Below, in pieces: positions 23,999 to 35,969 of a stretch of 64,000 nucleotides of DNA (positions are counted from its first letter, which is position 1; the number at the start of each line of letters is the position of its first letter). A program made the position numbers and the translations under genes. Location of the stretch: positions 7,619,424 through 7,683,423 of the forward strand of contig OY987231.1 in NCBI GenBank assembly GCA_963920705.1. Direction: 5' to 3'. This DNA is from Odiellus spinosus. Taxonomy: Eukaryota; Arthropoda; Arachnida; Opiliones; Phalangiidae. A model generated the notes under the pieces. That model saw only the letters and a program-made list of their open reading frames with translations. It had not been told where the DNA came from and ran no database searches.

Positions 23999-23999
23999 G

Positions 24000-24722
24000 T
24001 TAGCTGTACGCCATTTGAGTTCGAAATATATTTACCGGCTAGGCCTAATTAGTCAGTTTATTCCTAAATAGTGATTATGAAAACCTTAAAAAAATTCTCA
24101 TTCTTTAGTATGAATTACCATACAATAACTGAAGAATAAAAGACATTCACATTCCATTTTTAAAATAATTTAAATACGAGAAAGTGCTGAGTAATCAAAA
24201 ATTCCCCAAATTGAAAAAAAAAAAAAAAAAAGGAAAAAAGAGTATAGTATAGGATATCCAATGATCGATGATTATTAGAAGAAGACAGAGATGGAGTAGT
24301 CGGATAAAATTCCGCGAACGGAAACTGATAGAATCTCGTGTTACCGCCACGCGTTTACGCGTGAGAACAACGCCCGGTTTCAGCGCGTACTAAGCTAAAC
24401 TTCCCTCCATTTCTAAGAAACTAATTCATAGAGAAGCGAACTTATTTTTGCTGCTAACATCAGAGACTAGTTATACCCATGAACAAAAAAAAACAAGACC
24501 ACTAATCTTCTAAAGGCATTAAGGAAAAATTACCAGCGCCACCTAGCGACGTATGTTTCGACTGACCATTTAGTCCCGCACTACTATAGGTGAATACTTT
24601 TGGCCTACATTATAGTTACACCAAAGAAGCCAGGTTACTAAACTTATGTAAGACCAATTCAAGAAATGCCTACCTGTAAAATAGATCAAGGATCGTGCTA
24701 TATAGAACTATTAACAATGGAT
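24000..24722. other. No gene seen
   Basis: AT-rich with an A18 tract near 24215-24231. Nothing recognised. Confidence 0.5.
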
Positions 24723-24725
24723 AGC

Positions 24726-24905
24726 AGGGTTCGTACACAACCTGGAAAATCTGGAAAAAGCCAGGGAATTTGGAAATTGACCCAAAAGGTCAGGGGAAGT
24801 CGGGGAATTTGAAAATGAGCCCAAATGATCAGAGAAATTAAATATTTTGGTGATTGGTTGACCAATTAATTGTAACATAATCATTTTAAATATTTGCCTA
24901 AAGAT
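24726..24905. mobile_element. Family Q (CAGGGTTCGTAC) repeat element
   Basis: CAGGGTTCGTACACAACCTG followed by CAGGGAATTTGGAAATTG and AAAAGGTCAGGG units, then GATTGGTTGACCAATTAATT. It shares both the terminus and the tandem core with 53188 and 54230. The CAGGG start fits the hAT terminal rule, but no TSD was found. Confidence 0.65.
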
Positions 24906-24909
24906 TAAA

Positions 24910-26080
24910 TTTTTTCTCATATTCTTAGTAAACGTGTGTCTGCAGTGAATTAGAAAGTAACGTGATTCAATTAAGAACTTGAGATTTTGATTCGATTGGG
25001 TAACAAGTATCTGCTTAATGCTGAACAGTCTAGAATGGTTGAATCTTTTGTAGACTAAATTACTAAAAACTAGCCAAATTCGCGCGTGTCTGCTGTGAGT
25101 AAGAAAGAAACGTGATTCAATTTAGAACTTGTGATTTTGTTTCGAGGGTAACTAGTATCTGCTCAATGCTGACATCTTGGAGGATCGCGCCAAAGATTAA
25201 ACACAAAAAGAATTCCCTCAGCACCCTCGCCTAGCTCCCTTAATCCTTCCGCTTATGGAATGACATCGTGACACTCGTTCAAAGTATATATACTCTTTCT
25301 ACGGAAAATTGCTACTACTCGCTTTCTAATAAACGTCGAATTCCCCGTTTCTGTTAAAAAAATATATTGTCAGAGGCAGGAGCCAAATTCGCTGAACTCT
25401 TCTATCGAAATGCTCTATCAGTATTGAAGTGGGCGTTTGCCCACGGCCACGGATCGAAGAAAGTCTTTTAATGAAAACGATACCCTTTGGTCCGTCCGTC
25501 AATTCGATATCGTAGATAACGATGGAGTGGTGTAGTCCTCCGAATTAAGATTGCAACGCGGTGAATCGTGGAACGGCTTGAATCAAGACTTACACTAGGA
25601 TGATTTTAGTAGGCGTGGTGTAGTTTAGAAAACGCCACTTCCACGGAATTTAATTTATTTCGCGAGCCAATGTCAGACTCAGACTCTTTAATTTCTGCTA
25701 ACAACATTTCTCGGGAATTTTCCTACGCCCCCAACCCGGCTTCGTGGCGCGGCACGAACCAAAAATAAGGGCTTCTTTTATTTCTAAAGAAAAGAGCCGC
25801 TCGGGTTTTAATTTGATATCGGATTCCTAATTGAAGTTTAAATGGAGTTTATTGAAATTTATTCGGAAGAGACCCCCCCCAATCGGGAAACTAGTCAAAT
25901 TACTTCTACTGGGTGAATTATAGTTTTATCAAATTAGGCTTATATAGATATAATTCGGACATATAATGATGATATTACAAATTAGGCTTAACTTTCGGTG
26001 TTAATTGCATTTCTGAAATATATTATAAACCATCAATGGAATTGTTTCGCGAATTAGGCTTATTTCCATCAATTTGGCTT
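24910..26080. other. No gene; one local duplication
   Basis: CGTGTGTCTGCAGTGAATTAG...AACGTGATTCAATT at about 24929 recurs at 25083 in a diverged form, a roughly 155-bp tandem duplication. The rest shows no gene. Confidence 0.5.
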
Positions 26081-26082
26081 AA

Positions 26083-26460
26083 CCATCGGTTGATAATCAA
26101 TAAATTTGCAAGGTAGGCTTAACCACCAATTGATAACTGTCACAAATTTAACAAGTTAGGCTTAACTATCAATTGATAACTGTTAATAAATTCACAAGTT
26201 AGGCTTAAAAATCAATTGATATCTGTCAATAATTTCACAAGTTAGGCTTAACCATCTATGATATTGAGTTAGGCAGATGTAATCATTGTAAATAATTAAG
26301 CAAATTATGTCTAAATATCGAATGATGACTCCGCAAATTATATTTTTTTGGGGGATTCTTACCAATTAGGCTTAACTATCAAATGGCAACTTTTGATATC
26401 ATCGCTAGTTAGCTGGTGTATTGATGAAAATTTCGCAAATTAGGCTTAACCCTTGATCAT
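26083..26460. repeat. TTAGGCTTAA-containing tandem repeat
   Basis: Degenerate units of TTAGGCTTAACYATCAATTG with GATAACTGT and AATTTCACAAG. The core TTAGGCTTAA is shared with the array at 41690-42440. Confidence 0.75.
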
Positions 26461-27039
26461 AATTTTCCCAAAAAACTTTATTGCTTTTTTATTTGAATGA
26501 TGAAAATTTGACCTTTTATAAATCCCATATTTAATCCCATTTTATTATCAAATAATCCCCAAAACCAATTTGCCCCGAACTTTACCCATTTAATATAATG
26601 CATTTTTAATATTTTTGGAGAAAATCTGATTTACTAGAAAACTTTGTGAAGATTAATTTTCGTTCCCGCGAAGTAAAATAATAAAAAAAAAAGAAGTGGG
26701 TGAAATACAATAATCCGATTTTTCGCGCGAAATATAATAGGATTCAAATCCCATACGGTAATCCCTCGAAAAAGCGCGTTCTTATTTATTTTGGCGCGAA
26801 AACCGCTCTAAGCCAATTTCCATCCATAATCTCGCGGCCAAAAAAATTCCCATTCATTATTTTGCAAAAATATGTACAGACGTAAAAATTATTGGAATGA
26901 TTCCCGAAAAATTTCCCATTCATAAAATTCAACGAATTGAAATTGAAAAAGAGGTTTTTTAAAGGGATTATATCGCGCGAATGACATGATTTTGAACATG
27001 CATGGTTTTTTATATTTTCAAGATCAAATAAATGCGAGG

Positions 27040-27690
27040 GATTCGACACTTTTACAAATCTCGTACAATTTGAAATCTTCGCGTATTTCAAATATTCAAC
27101 AAATCTTTCAAATCTCGAACAAATTTTCATCAAATATAGTGCAAATCTTCATCAAATCTAGCACAAATCTTCTCAAGTCTCGAACAAGTCTTTTAAATAC
27201 CGAAAAAATCTTTCAAACCCCAAACAAATCTTTAAATCTTTGAAATCGCGAACAAATCTTAAAATCTTACAAAAATTTCGCGAACAAATCTTAAAATCTT
27301 ACAAAAATTTCGCGAACAAATCTTAAAATCTTACAAATCCCGAACAAATCTTTCAAATCCCGAACAAGTCTTTCACATCCCGAACAATTCTTTCAAATCC
27401 CGAACAAGTCTTTCACATCCTGAACAATTCTTTCAAATCCTGAACAAATCATCTTCAAATCTTTCAAATCCCGAACAAATCCTTCAAATCCCGAAAAATA
27501 TCTTTAAATCTTTTAAATCCCGACAAATATCTTTAAATCTTTTAAATCCCAAACAAATCTTCAAATATTTCAAACCAAGGAAAAAACCTACAATCCTGAT
27601 GAAATCTTAAATCCATAAAATTTTATCAAATCCCCAAACAAATCTTCAAGTCCTTAACAAATTTCAAATCACGAAAATGTGTTAACATTC
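27040..27690. repeat. 20-bp minisatellite (TCTTTCAAATCCCGAACAAA)
   Basis: About 30 units of CAAATCCCGAACAAATCTTT. A longer subtype near 27240-27330 includes ATCTTACAAAAATTTCGCG. Divergence grows at both edges. Confidence 0.88.
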
Positions 27691-27699
27691 AAATCTCTT

Positions 27700-28680
27700 T
27701 GACATTTTTGTTGGAGTGTCGGACGCCTACCCATTTTATGACGTCATAGCATTGGTAGTCGCCTACACTAAATAATAACCCAATTATGTATTCATTACCC
27801 AGCTCTTAATTTTGAAGCATGAATTAAGCTTCAATTTTGACTGATATATTCGTAATTTTCCTTAGCCATCATTACGGTTGATTTGTAAAGAATTTCTTTC
27901 TAAGTGTAGACGCGATGAAATTGTTCAAATTTTGAACTATCTCGTGGTACATACTATCTCTTCAGACATACGCCAGTCTACGCTGATTTGTCCATTCAAA
28001 CTAAATAAGTGATACGTCGATCGATGGAATTTTCTCTCTATTGAAGCGCAGACGGAGAACTATTTTTATTCCTTCATATGTTCGAACATTACGTATCTAT
28101 CCGCGGCGTATTTCTCTGTTTAAATAGTAATGGAAACTCTGTAACCCTTGGTTACCCGGCCTTAAGAGTTCGCTGCCAACTTCAGTGGGTATTTTAGGGG
28201 AATTTAAGCCTTATCTCGTCTTTGTAGGCTATTATATATTTTAATTTTACTACTTGGCGGAGGTTTCGCTTCCCTTTTCGTAGTTATTATAGCGTTAACT
28301 CGCTAGTCAAAGAGTGTGGGAGCCAAAATTAGATTTTCCGCCTTTTGTTTTACGCGCCCAAGTTTTATTGGAAATTGCAATTAAGAGAGGGTTTATGCAA
28401 TTTTCTTCTTTTGTCCATCTCTGTCTCGACAAAAAACTGAAAAGTTTCTGTCTAAAGAAACTATGCCGGATATTGTCATCCCAACCAATGGGGTAAAAGT
28501 GACTTTCGTGACGTGTCTCACCTTTTCTAGCTTTGCGCCGTGTGGAGAAAAGAGGTTGGGATGACACGCCCATCCGCAAAAGGTCTTTAGAAGAGTCTGG
28601 AACTCAACGTGTCTATTTTTAAGTAATTTAAATGTGTTGGTTTAGGGTCAGACCAGTTCTTATAACAGTAAAAGTATGTA
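27700..28680. other. No gene seen
   Basis: The opposing frames at 28307-28579 and 28314-28496 have no recognisable domain. GTCATCCCAACCAATGGGG near 28477 and GAGGTTGGGATGAC near 28552 form an inverted repeat, perhaps a small eroded element. Confidence 0.4.
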
Positions 28681-28689
28681 TTTTAAATA

Positions 28690-28955
28690 TTTTTAGAAAT
28701 AAAATTCCCCGCAATACTACGTCATTACTATGGTCGCGTGGCTATTGTTGAGCCTACAGTTGATCTGACGAGTTCTGGCACAAAGCTTTCGCGCTGTCTT
28801 TTTCGTCAAAAAAGTTCTACGTTTTATACGAAAATTATCGTTAATTACGTTCCAGAAATAAATTACGTCATATATCGGAAAAAATTAAGTTTATATATTT
28901 TGTCAATTTAGTTTTGAAGTTTATTTCGAGCCCAAAGGTGTAAAATTTTGATATT
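28690..28955 (+). mobile_element. Family A fragment
   Basis: It holds AAATTCCCCGCAATACTACG through GTTAATTACGTTCCAGAAAT, the middle of family A. Both termini are missing. Confidence 0.7.
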
Positions 28956-28959
28956 TAGT

Positions 28960-29640
28960 TTTTAGCTACAACCCCTCCCCTTACTAAGGGGGTGAGTAAA
29001 AGCTATTATTGTTTACGATGGTGTAGTAGTTGTTGTAGTAGTAAATTTAGAAATTAATCTCAAAATTTCAATAACAAAAATAAAGAGTTTAATCTCATCA
29101 AATTTGCAAAAAAAATCAGAAAGTTTCAAAACCATAAATCTGGAGAAAAAATATCCAAATTTTAGCTGCACTTTTTTTATTTTTTTTTTTTTATTATTTT
29201 TATTATTTTTTTTTTTTTTACTATGTCCTTTCAGGGAGGGCTTCTCGGATGTACTTAGCTATCTTGTTAATAGTATGACAAAATGTATTACGCTTAAAGG
29301 GATTCTTAAAAGATGGTTACAGTCTCGGCAACGTTTTATTTTATAATTCTAGTTTACTGTCGCATTTTTAATCTAAGCTAGACAGTAGATTTATCTTTAT
29401 ATTTATTCAAAACGAAGTGAATCTTCTTTCGTAAATCATAATCGTTGTGGACAACGACAAAAGAAAAAAGAACCTTGTTCTATATAATTAGACCATTATA
29501 ACATCCCACTCATTTATTTTAATTTACCGTCCTTCGGTTTAATTGTATTTAATTATAGTTTTATATAATTGCGAGCCCTAATTTCGTTTCACCATCTATA
29601 AAATTCTACGTAATAGGCGTCATGTATCTGTAAAGTTACA
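28960..29640. other. No gene; T-rich tracts near 29173-29220
   Basis: The frame at 29104-29346 crosses poly-T and is not credible. Confidence 0.5.
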
Positions 29641-29785
29641 TCCCATTTAGTAGACTTGACATTTATAGCCTTACTGTAGGCGCTTTTTGATGCCAAGCTC
29701 GTGAATTTCATCACAAGAAATTCGGTTTTTACATACGCGTGGTGTCGGTTGCACTTTTCATTGACGACTGAGGCCAGTGGGCCAC
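29640..29785 (-). mobile_element. Family H fragment, minus orientation
   Basis: GCCAAGCTCGTGAATTTCATC, then GGTTTTTACATACGCG and CACTTTTCATT, are the complement of the H landmarks at 33062-33150. Confidence 0.45.
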
Positions 29786-29879
29786 TATTACCTTCTGACC
29801 AATGAGGTAAAGGTGACTGTCGTGACGTCAGTCACCTTTTATATATATTTATTCGAGTCGCAAGTTTATATATTTCAGT

Positions 29880-29962
29880 TTAATGACTAAACAAAGCTAT
29901 TGATTTTGGTAATGAACTGAAATGTTTCTTAGTTTCCATTTGGAGTTCATGACAGGCTCACT
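29880..29962 (-). mobile_element. Family A terminal fragment, minus orientation
   Basis: It ends CATGACAGGCTCACT directly before TTAA (29963-29966), with CATTTGGAGTTCATGA inside. This is the complement of the family A left end. Confidence 0.65.
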
Positions 29963-30333
29963 TTAATTACAACCGAACGCATTATGTTAATAAGGCGGCT
30001 AGAATTTTCATCTTACAATATATGATGGGTTTTCTTCGCTGCCTGGCTCTTAATTGCTACTATAAATAAAGTGGGGTGTTTTATTTGTCGGCTTTGAATT
30101 TCGGACGCTCGCTTTGAAAGATTAATTTCGCGCAAACGCTGTTTATCACAACAAATATTCCGGTTCCCATTCCCAAGAATTATGTGAATTTCAGAAATTT
30201 TAAAGTACCGTTGTTATTTAATACTTAAACGAATACATTTTTAAACGTTCTGTCTCGCTGGAATGTCGCGGAATAATGATTTAATTAAATGAATAAATGT
30301 CCTAATAAGTGTTAAACTTGGAATAAGTTACAT

Positions 30334-30650
30334 CAAGAATCCATTCAGGTTCCATAAGAATATGGGAGCATAGCTTTAGCCTCTGGTACCATCCTCCCAA
30401 ACTTTGTAACAAAAGTTCGTCTGCAATTTTCGCAACATTTGTACGCTTAGGTCTTTTTTCGGTCGGCTCCATTTTTATTACCCAAAATATTACGTCAGGG
30501 TCGTTAGTGGCGCGGGTTAATAATATAATGTCAGGAGCGATTTACTTGAAAAATCGATTCGAAGCGGACGAACTTTTGCTACAAAGTTTGGGAGGATGGT
30601 TATTGAATCGCGGCCCTCCCATATTCTTATGGAACCTGAATGAATTCTTG
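30334..30650 (+). mobile_element. Family G inverted-repeat element, 317 bp, 7-bp TSD (copy 1)
   Basis: It starts CAAGAATCCATTCAGGTTCC and ends GGAACCTGAATGAATTCTTG. The second inner inverted repeat is CATCCTCCCAAACTTTGTA against TACAAAGTTTGGGAGGATG. The exact 7-bp TSD is GTTACAT (30327-30333 and 30651-30657). Copy 2 at 31562 is the same element in reverse orientation. Confidence 0.92.
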
Positions 30651-30887
30651 GTTACATGAAATAGGCATATTATAGTTTTTTTAATTGTATGGTTATGTGA
30701 ATGTGTATATATTTTTTATCCTAATTAAGCTCGTACGTCATAATTACATTTATATTTTTAAATTATAATTAAAACTAATTAACTGTAAATTAAAGGAAAA
30801 CCTTTAATCAAATGCTTTTACGAATTTTTCTAAAGAAAATATGGAACCTGACTCGATACGGGTCTTGTCAAATTGATCTCGAATTAG

Positions 30888-31182
30888 CCGCGTTCATACT
30901 AGGCCTTGGAATCGATTTAAACCGTTTCAAAACGTATCGCAGGAGAAATGTGAATAGTCAACCGTCTTTTATCGAATCGATTTGATTCGATTTCTCAAAA
31001 CTGCTTCGGGAACCAGTTTCATACTGATTCGGCTTCAACAACCGATAGTTGAAGCTACGATAAATCGATTTATAAAGATTATGTGAAAACGCGTGACGCT
31101 TAAGACGATTTCTGGCGATTTGAATATCGGTTTGATTTTACCGTTTCAAACAGATTAAGAAATGCTAGTATGACCGTAGGTA
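30888..31182 (+). mobile_element. Family D element (copy 1)
   Basis: Bounded by GCGTTCATACTAGGCC and GCTAGTATGACCGTAGG. The interior carries AATCGATTTAAACCGTTTC, GGGAACCAGTTTCATACTG and AACAACCGATAG. Five copies in the window share TAGCTACGKTCACACTAG ends. No firm TSD. Confidence 0.85.
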
Positions 31183-31194
31183 TAGAGTAATTGG

Positions 31195-31341
31195 TGTATT
31201 TGGTCGAATTCTATTGGAATTTTCCCATTTGGACCATTTTTGACCAAATTAGAAGATTTTCCCTTCTTGTGATTAAATTTCGCGAAATTGGCGCGAAATC
31301 AATTTGATAATGTCCTAATCGAGTCAGGTTGCTTGTCTACT
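31195..31341. mobile_element. Family H fragment with intact right terminus
   Basis: It ends GGTTGCTTGTCTACT before TTAA (31342-31345), complementary to the H start at 6811, and contains GACCAAATTAGAAGATTTTC. Confidence 0.6.
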
Positions 31342-31561
31342 TTAAACAAATATTTATTTTTATTATTACGGTAAACATATCTATATATTATAACGATCTT
31401 TACGAAAATGCTACTCAAATTCCATTTGTTAACTATTTAAAAATACGTGAGTTTCATTTTTATGCTTTAAAAAGCGACTATAGCGCCATAAGAACCGCCT
31501 TCTAACCCTACCCTAAACTCAACTTATTTAAAATCGTATAAAGTTCAATATACATTTATTC

Positions 31562-31877
31562 CAAGAATCCATTCAGGTTCCATAAGAATATGGGAGGGCC
31601 GCGATTCAATAACCATCCTCCCAAACTTTGTAGCAAAAGTTCGTCTGCTTCGAATCAATTTTTCAAGTAAATCGCTCCTGACATCTATTATTAACCCGCA
31701 CCACTAACGACCTTGACATAATATTTTGGGTAATAAAAATGGAGCCGACCGAAAAAAGATCTAAGCGTACAAATGTTGCGAAAATTGCAGACGAACTTTT
31801 GTTACAAAGTTTTGGAGGATGGTACCAGAGGCTAAAGCTATGCTCCCATATTCTTATGAAACCTGAATGGATTCTTG
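31562..31877 (-). mobile_element. Family G inverted-repeat element, 316 bp, 7-bp TSD (copy 2)
   Basis: It is the reverse complement of copy 1 over its full length with few differences. Ends CAAGAATCCATTCAGG and GAATGGATTCTTG are flanked by exact 7-bp duplications TTTATTC (31555-31561 and 31878-31884). The 64-codon frame starting at 31739 lies mostly in the right arm and runs past the element; copy 1 carries the same start region but it is not evidence for a gene. Confidence 0.92.
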
Positions 31878-32147
31878 TTTATTCGCTATGTACAAATCCA
31901 TTAAGCCTATTTATTATAATAATAGACTTATGACAAATCTTATAGATTACCATCTCTTTCTATAATCGCATCCTACACTGAATGAAAAATCGTCCGATTT
32001 TTCTTCCATCTCACTCAACCTACACTGATTTTAAATACCCATATAGATGAAACCCAGACTTTAAGGCAGCTTGTTTACCATTTAGGGCCATTTTTGATTG
32101 CGCAAAACTAACTCCTTCAGACATTCACTGTTAAGGTTAAACTTTAA

Positions 32148-32561
32148 AGGGAGAATGCAATCTAACAACAAGTAGTTTTTTATCGATTCCTTATCGTTTA
32201 AATAGGCCTAATCCACCCGTAAAAAAATTTATTAACAAATATTAAACTAGAAATCAATTTAAAACTTACCCGGGAAATAGGCTTAGCTGGATTTTTGGAG
32301 ATCCTAAATTTCTTCGCATATAAGAGTCATCGACCAATGAGCAGAGGCCCGTCGTTAAGGCGAGATCTCCATGAGACTTCCACTAACACTCGATTGGTCG
32401 TTGACCCTTATATGCGAAGAAATTAATCATCTCCATTGATATATCTTCTGTGTAAGTTTTAAACTTATTTCTAGTTTAATATTTGTTTTAATGATGGATT
32501 AGGCCTATTTAAACGATAAGGAATCGATAAAAATCACTTGTTCTTTGGTTGCATTCTCCCT
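32148..32561. mobile_element. Family C foldback MITE, 414 bp, TTAA-flanked
   Basis: TTAA at 32144-32147 and 32562-32565 bracket AGGGAGAATGCAATC and GGTTGCATTCTCCCT. The central arms are the complement of one another (GTCATCGACCAATGAGC / CGATTGGTCGTTGACC). Confidence 0.9.
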
Positions 32562-32787
32562 TTAAGGGCCCCCTTCTTATAATAGCGTAGGGACAAAGAA
32601 CCGTGGGCAAAAACCCTCGACTTTATTTAGTCCTAACTAAAACTTAACGTGGGCTGCCATTAGGGTTAGCGTCATCAACTATTGTTCGATGCTATTGGAG
32701 ATATCAGAGCGGATAAACCCAGACTCTATATATACCTTCATTATTTTTGAAAATTTAAAGATCAAGCCGATTTCTTTGGTTATTCTA

Positions 32788-33055
32788 TAGCTACGTTCAC
32801 ACTAGGCCTTGGAATCGATTTAAATCGTTTCAAAACGTTTCGCTAGAGTCGTGTGAACGGGAAACCGTCTTTTGTCCAATCGATTTGATTCGATTTCTCG
32901 AAACCGCTTCGGGAACCAGTTTCGTACTGATTCGGTTTCATCAACCGATAGATGAAGCTACGATAAATCGATTTATAAAGATAATGCGTGTACACGTAAC
33001 GCCTAAAACGATTACTGGCGATTCGAATATCGGTTTGATGCTAGTGTGACCGTAG
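32788..33055 (+). mobile_element. Family D element (copy 2)
   Basis: TAGCTACGTTCACACTAGG at the left and GCTAGTGTGACCGTAG at the right are the best-preserved left and right ends of the family. Confidence 0.87.
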
Positions 33056-33061
33056 TTTATG

Positions 33062-33215
33062 CATACTCATTGAAATGAAAAGTTATAACTGACGTTGCGC
33101 GTGTGTAAAAACAGCCTCGTGATTAAATTAACGAGCTTGGAGCCAATGAAATTTGACAAGGCCCGAATAGTGGCAGCAGTTGCGTGTTTCCTTTAATGTT
33201 TTCCATTCATGGTCT
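33062..33215 (+). mobile_element. Family H fragment
   Basis: ATTGAAATGAAAAGTTATAAC, GTAAAAACAGCCTCGTGA and GAGCTTGGAGCCAATG match the copy at 7200-7320, ending near GCAGCAGTTGCGTGT. Confidence 0.5.
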
Positions 33216-33720
33216 TTCTAACTTTGTTATACGAATAAAAGTTTAAGTGTAATCTCGAGTTGGCAGCGAACTCGAAGCTAAGCTCCCTTAATCACTACGT
33301 CAACAAATCAAAGTGATAAAATAATGATACGTATTTCTGGACGCGCTGCCGATTCGAGGTGAAATACTGGAATTGACTAAAAATAAAAAGAAAGGTGTAT
33401 TTTATTAGGCACTTTCTTTTATATGAAAATCGAGGAACCCAGCCAGGTTTTAAACAACTAGGGAATGATATGACTCACGTCGACCCTGCAGATGGTAAAA
33501 ACAGGGGGATCTCTATAAATAGGCCTATAAAACGTTACATAGTCTTCACTCTCTGGGGGGATTTTACTGTTATACAGAAATGGCAACCCGCGCTTTTTAT
33601 ACTACAGGCTAGAATACTGTTTAATGAAGGAGTCTGACGTTACGCCATTTACTTTAAAGGAAAAGTCTCAGGTTTTGGTTTTAAATATCAAATATGCAAT
33701 GAAAATCATCCATCCAGGTC
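33216..33720. other. No gene seen
   Basis: The frame at 33395-33637 has no recognisable domain. GCAGCGAACTCGAAGCTAAG near 33270 is an inverted partial match to 28165. Confidence 0.4.
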
Positions 33721-33721
33721 C

Positions 33722-34205
33722 TATAATTCCTATAAAATCCTATATTTTCAAAACTATTTCCTTGACATGTCCTATATTATCCTGTATTTCCTTGAAATGC
33801 CCTACATTATCCTGTATTTCCTTGAAATGTCCTATATTATCCTGTATTAGCTTGAAATGTCCTATATTATCCTGTATTTCCTTGAAATGTCCTATATTAT
33901 CCTATATTTCCTTGAAATGCCCTATATTATCCTGTATTTCCTTGAAATGTCCTATATTGTCATGTATTCCCTTGACATGTCCTATATTATCCTGTATTTC
34001 CTTGAAATGTCCTATATTATCCTGTATTTTCTTGAAATGCCCTACATTATCCTGTATTTCATTGAAATGTCCTATATTATCCTATTTACTTAAAATGTCC
34101 TGTATTAACCTGAATTTCCTTGAAATGTCCTATATTATCCTGTATTTCCTTGAAATGTCCTATATTATCCTGTATTTCCTTGAAATGTCCTATAAAGTCC
34201 TATAA
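33722..34205. repeat. 30-bp minisatellite (TTCCTTGAAATGTCCTATAT)
   Basis: About 15 units of TTCCTTGAAATGYCCTATAT plus TATCCTGTAT. Thirty is a multiple of three, so two long plus-strand frames (33624-34205 and 33857-34093) arise from the array alone. Confidence 0.94.
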
Positions 34206-34985
34206 TTTTGTGTTAATAAACATTTCGGGATCTAAAAATATCGAAGCGCTGTTGCATAAAACAAACTTGGCGCGTGTTTTGTAATAAAATCTCAAGTTTA
34301 ATCGGAGTTTGTAACGAAGTTATCACACACATCTAGCTTTGCATGTACATTTTAGCGTTCCCCACCGACAGACAGACAGACGTACTTTTTTTGATTTCTA
34401 ATCAGGATCAAGTTTGTTCTATGAAATAATGAAAATAGAAAACCATTTACTTTTAAGGTCTTATTTTTTAGTTATTCGTTGGGTCTGCAGTTCTATTTCA
34501 ATATCTTAATAACTAAAAACTCGAATTAAAATGTGAATGAGACTCGACCTTTAAGAGAAAACTTATTTTTCCGCATTTGTCGGAGTCTCGGAGACAAAGA
34601 GCAGGCCTTTGTTTTTATGACCCCAAACACGTCTGCTCGCTTCAAAGTCGAGCAAAAAGTGCAATGTGAAGTGTATAGCTTGCCATCCACTATGAACCTG
34701 ACCAGCAGAGCAAATACCCCATACCATAAATCAAGTCAAAAATGGGCTAAGAAAGGTTTTTACGAGCGATTTTGCGAATGTAGTTATTGGTTGATTTGAA
34801 CCATACGTTGTTTTTTGACCATAATTTTTAGAGTAATTGTTACAAATGGCGCATGATAATTTAATATGGTACATATTTAGTATTGAGATCGTTATACTTG
34901 TGAAAACACTCAGTCGAGAGTCAAACTACGTCCTATTTGTAAAATATTTCTAATTTAATTTAGTTTTAGTAGTAAAATTGTTTTT
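34206..34985. other. No gene seen
   Basis: A short (GACA)n sits at 34368-34380. The 88-codon frame at 34533-34799 has balanced composition but no domain I recognise and no splice evidence; I leave it unassigned. Confidence 0.35.
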
Positions 34986-34987
34986 AC

Positions 34988-35515
34988 TATCAAACACTCT
35001 TAATTTACAATGTCCGTACGCCCGTAACTTTTCCCAGAATGTTCTAGAAGGTTCCAGAAAAATCTGGTGAGGTCTAGAAAACTCTGGAAAGTACTTAAAA
35101 GTACTTGGGAAGTTCTGGAAAATTCCGGAAATTCTAGAAAATTCTGGAAAGTCTAGAAAATTCCAGAAAAGTCTAGAAGTTTCTAGAAAAGTCTAGAAAA
35201 GTCTAGAAAAGTCTAGAAAATTCTAGAAAAATCTAGAAAATTCTCGAAAAGTCTAGAAAAGTCTAGAAAAGTCTAGAAAAGTCTAGAAAAGTCTAGAAAA
35301 TTCTAGAAAAGTCTAGAAAAGTCTAGAAAAGTCTAGAAAATTCTAGAAAAGTCTAGAAAATTCTAGAAAAGTCTAGAAAAGTCTAGAAAATTCTAGAAAA
35401 GTCTAGAAAATTCTAGAAAAGTCTAGAAAATTCTAGAAAAGTCTAGGAAATTCCTAAAATTTCTAGAAAAATCTAGAAAATTCTGTAAAATTCGGAAAAG
35501 TTTCATTTTATATGT
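34988..35515. mobile_element. Family P element housing a 10-bp array
   Basis: CAAACACTCTTAATTTACAA with TGTCCGTACG at the left matches, inverted, TTGTAAATTAATAGTGTTTG at about 45522-45541, as does the AGAATGTTCTAGAAGGTTCC stretch. The interior is the TCTAGAAAA array. The right limit is uncertain. Confidence 0.55.
35090..35480. repeat. 10-bp tandem array (GTCTAGAAAA / TTCTAGAAAA)
   Basis: About 38 units, nearly perfect at 35170-35450. The GTCTAGAAAA and TTCTAGAAAA subtypes alternate irregularly. Wherever a TTCTAGAAAA unit follows another unit, the junction GAAAATTCTAGAA is a perfect GAAnnTTCnnGAA, the binding pattern of heat-shock factor; at least eight occur. AAAA tracts repeat every 10 bp, in phase with the helix, so the DNA should be curved. 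Confidence 0.95.
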
Positions 35516-35965
35516 CCCGTGATTTTTCACGAGTTTTTTCTATTTAACTTATAAATTTCATCCTAAATATAGAAATTTCCCACAAATTTTAGTAATATTA
35601 TTTCAGCTTTGTAAATATAGATGGAGCCACCGTCTCCGAAAAAAAAAACCTAGAAAGATAAAAACTCTTTCAACCAACCCATTAAACTCTTTTATGTTTT
35701 ACGGGCGAATGAATATTGACTAAATAATAATGCTTCTAGATAGAGAAATTCAAGAGGAGATGACAAAATGTTGAAAGTTAAAGCGGCTTGATACAAAATG
35801 TTAAACTTCATTGATAAAACGTAGTATAGTTGCCAACTTCTGATGAAAAAATGTAATAAAAAATTGTAATTCAAACAGAATATTTAAGCTATCTTGCAGA
35901 GAGCGAAAGAAATGCAATAGTTTTTATATTAAATTGATATTAATTTAATGCGTGATTGAAGGTTA
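35516..35965. other. No gene seen
   Basis: AT-rich. The minus-strand frame at 35692-35874 is unsupported. Confidence 0.5.
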
Positions 35966-35969
35966 TTAA

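Noticed and set aside
33624-34205. 193-codon frame of repeated CPILSCISLK-like units
   Set aside because: It is the 30-bp minisatellite in translation, not a protein repeat gene.
35090-35480. CRISPR-like array
   Set aside because: Units are contiguous with no unique spacers, and the genome is eukaryotic.
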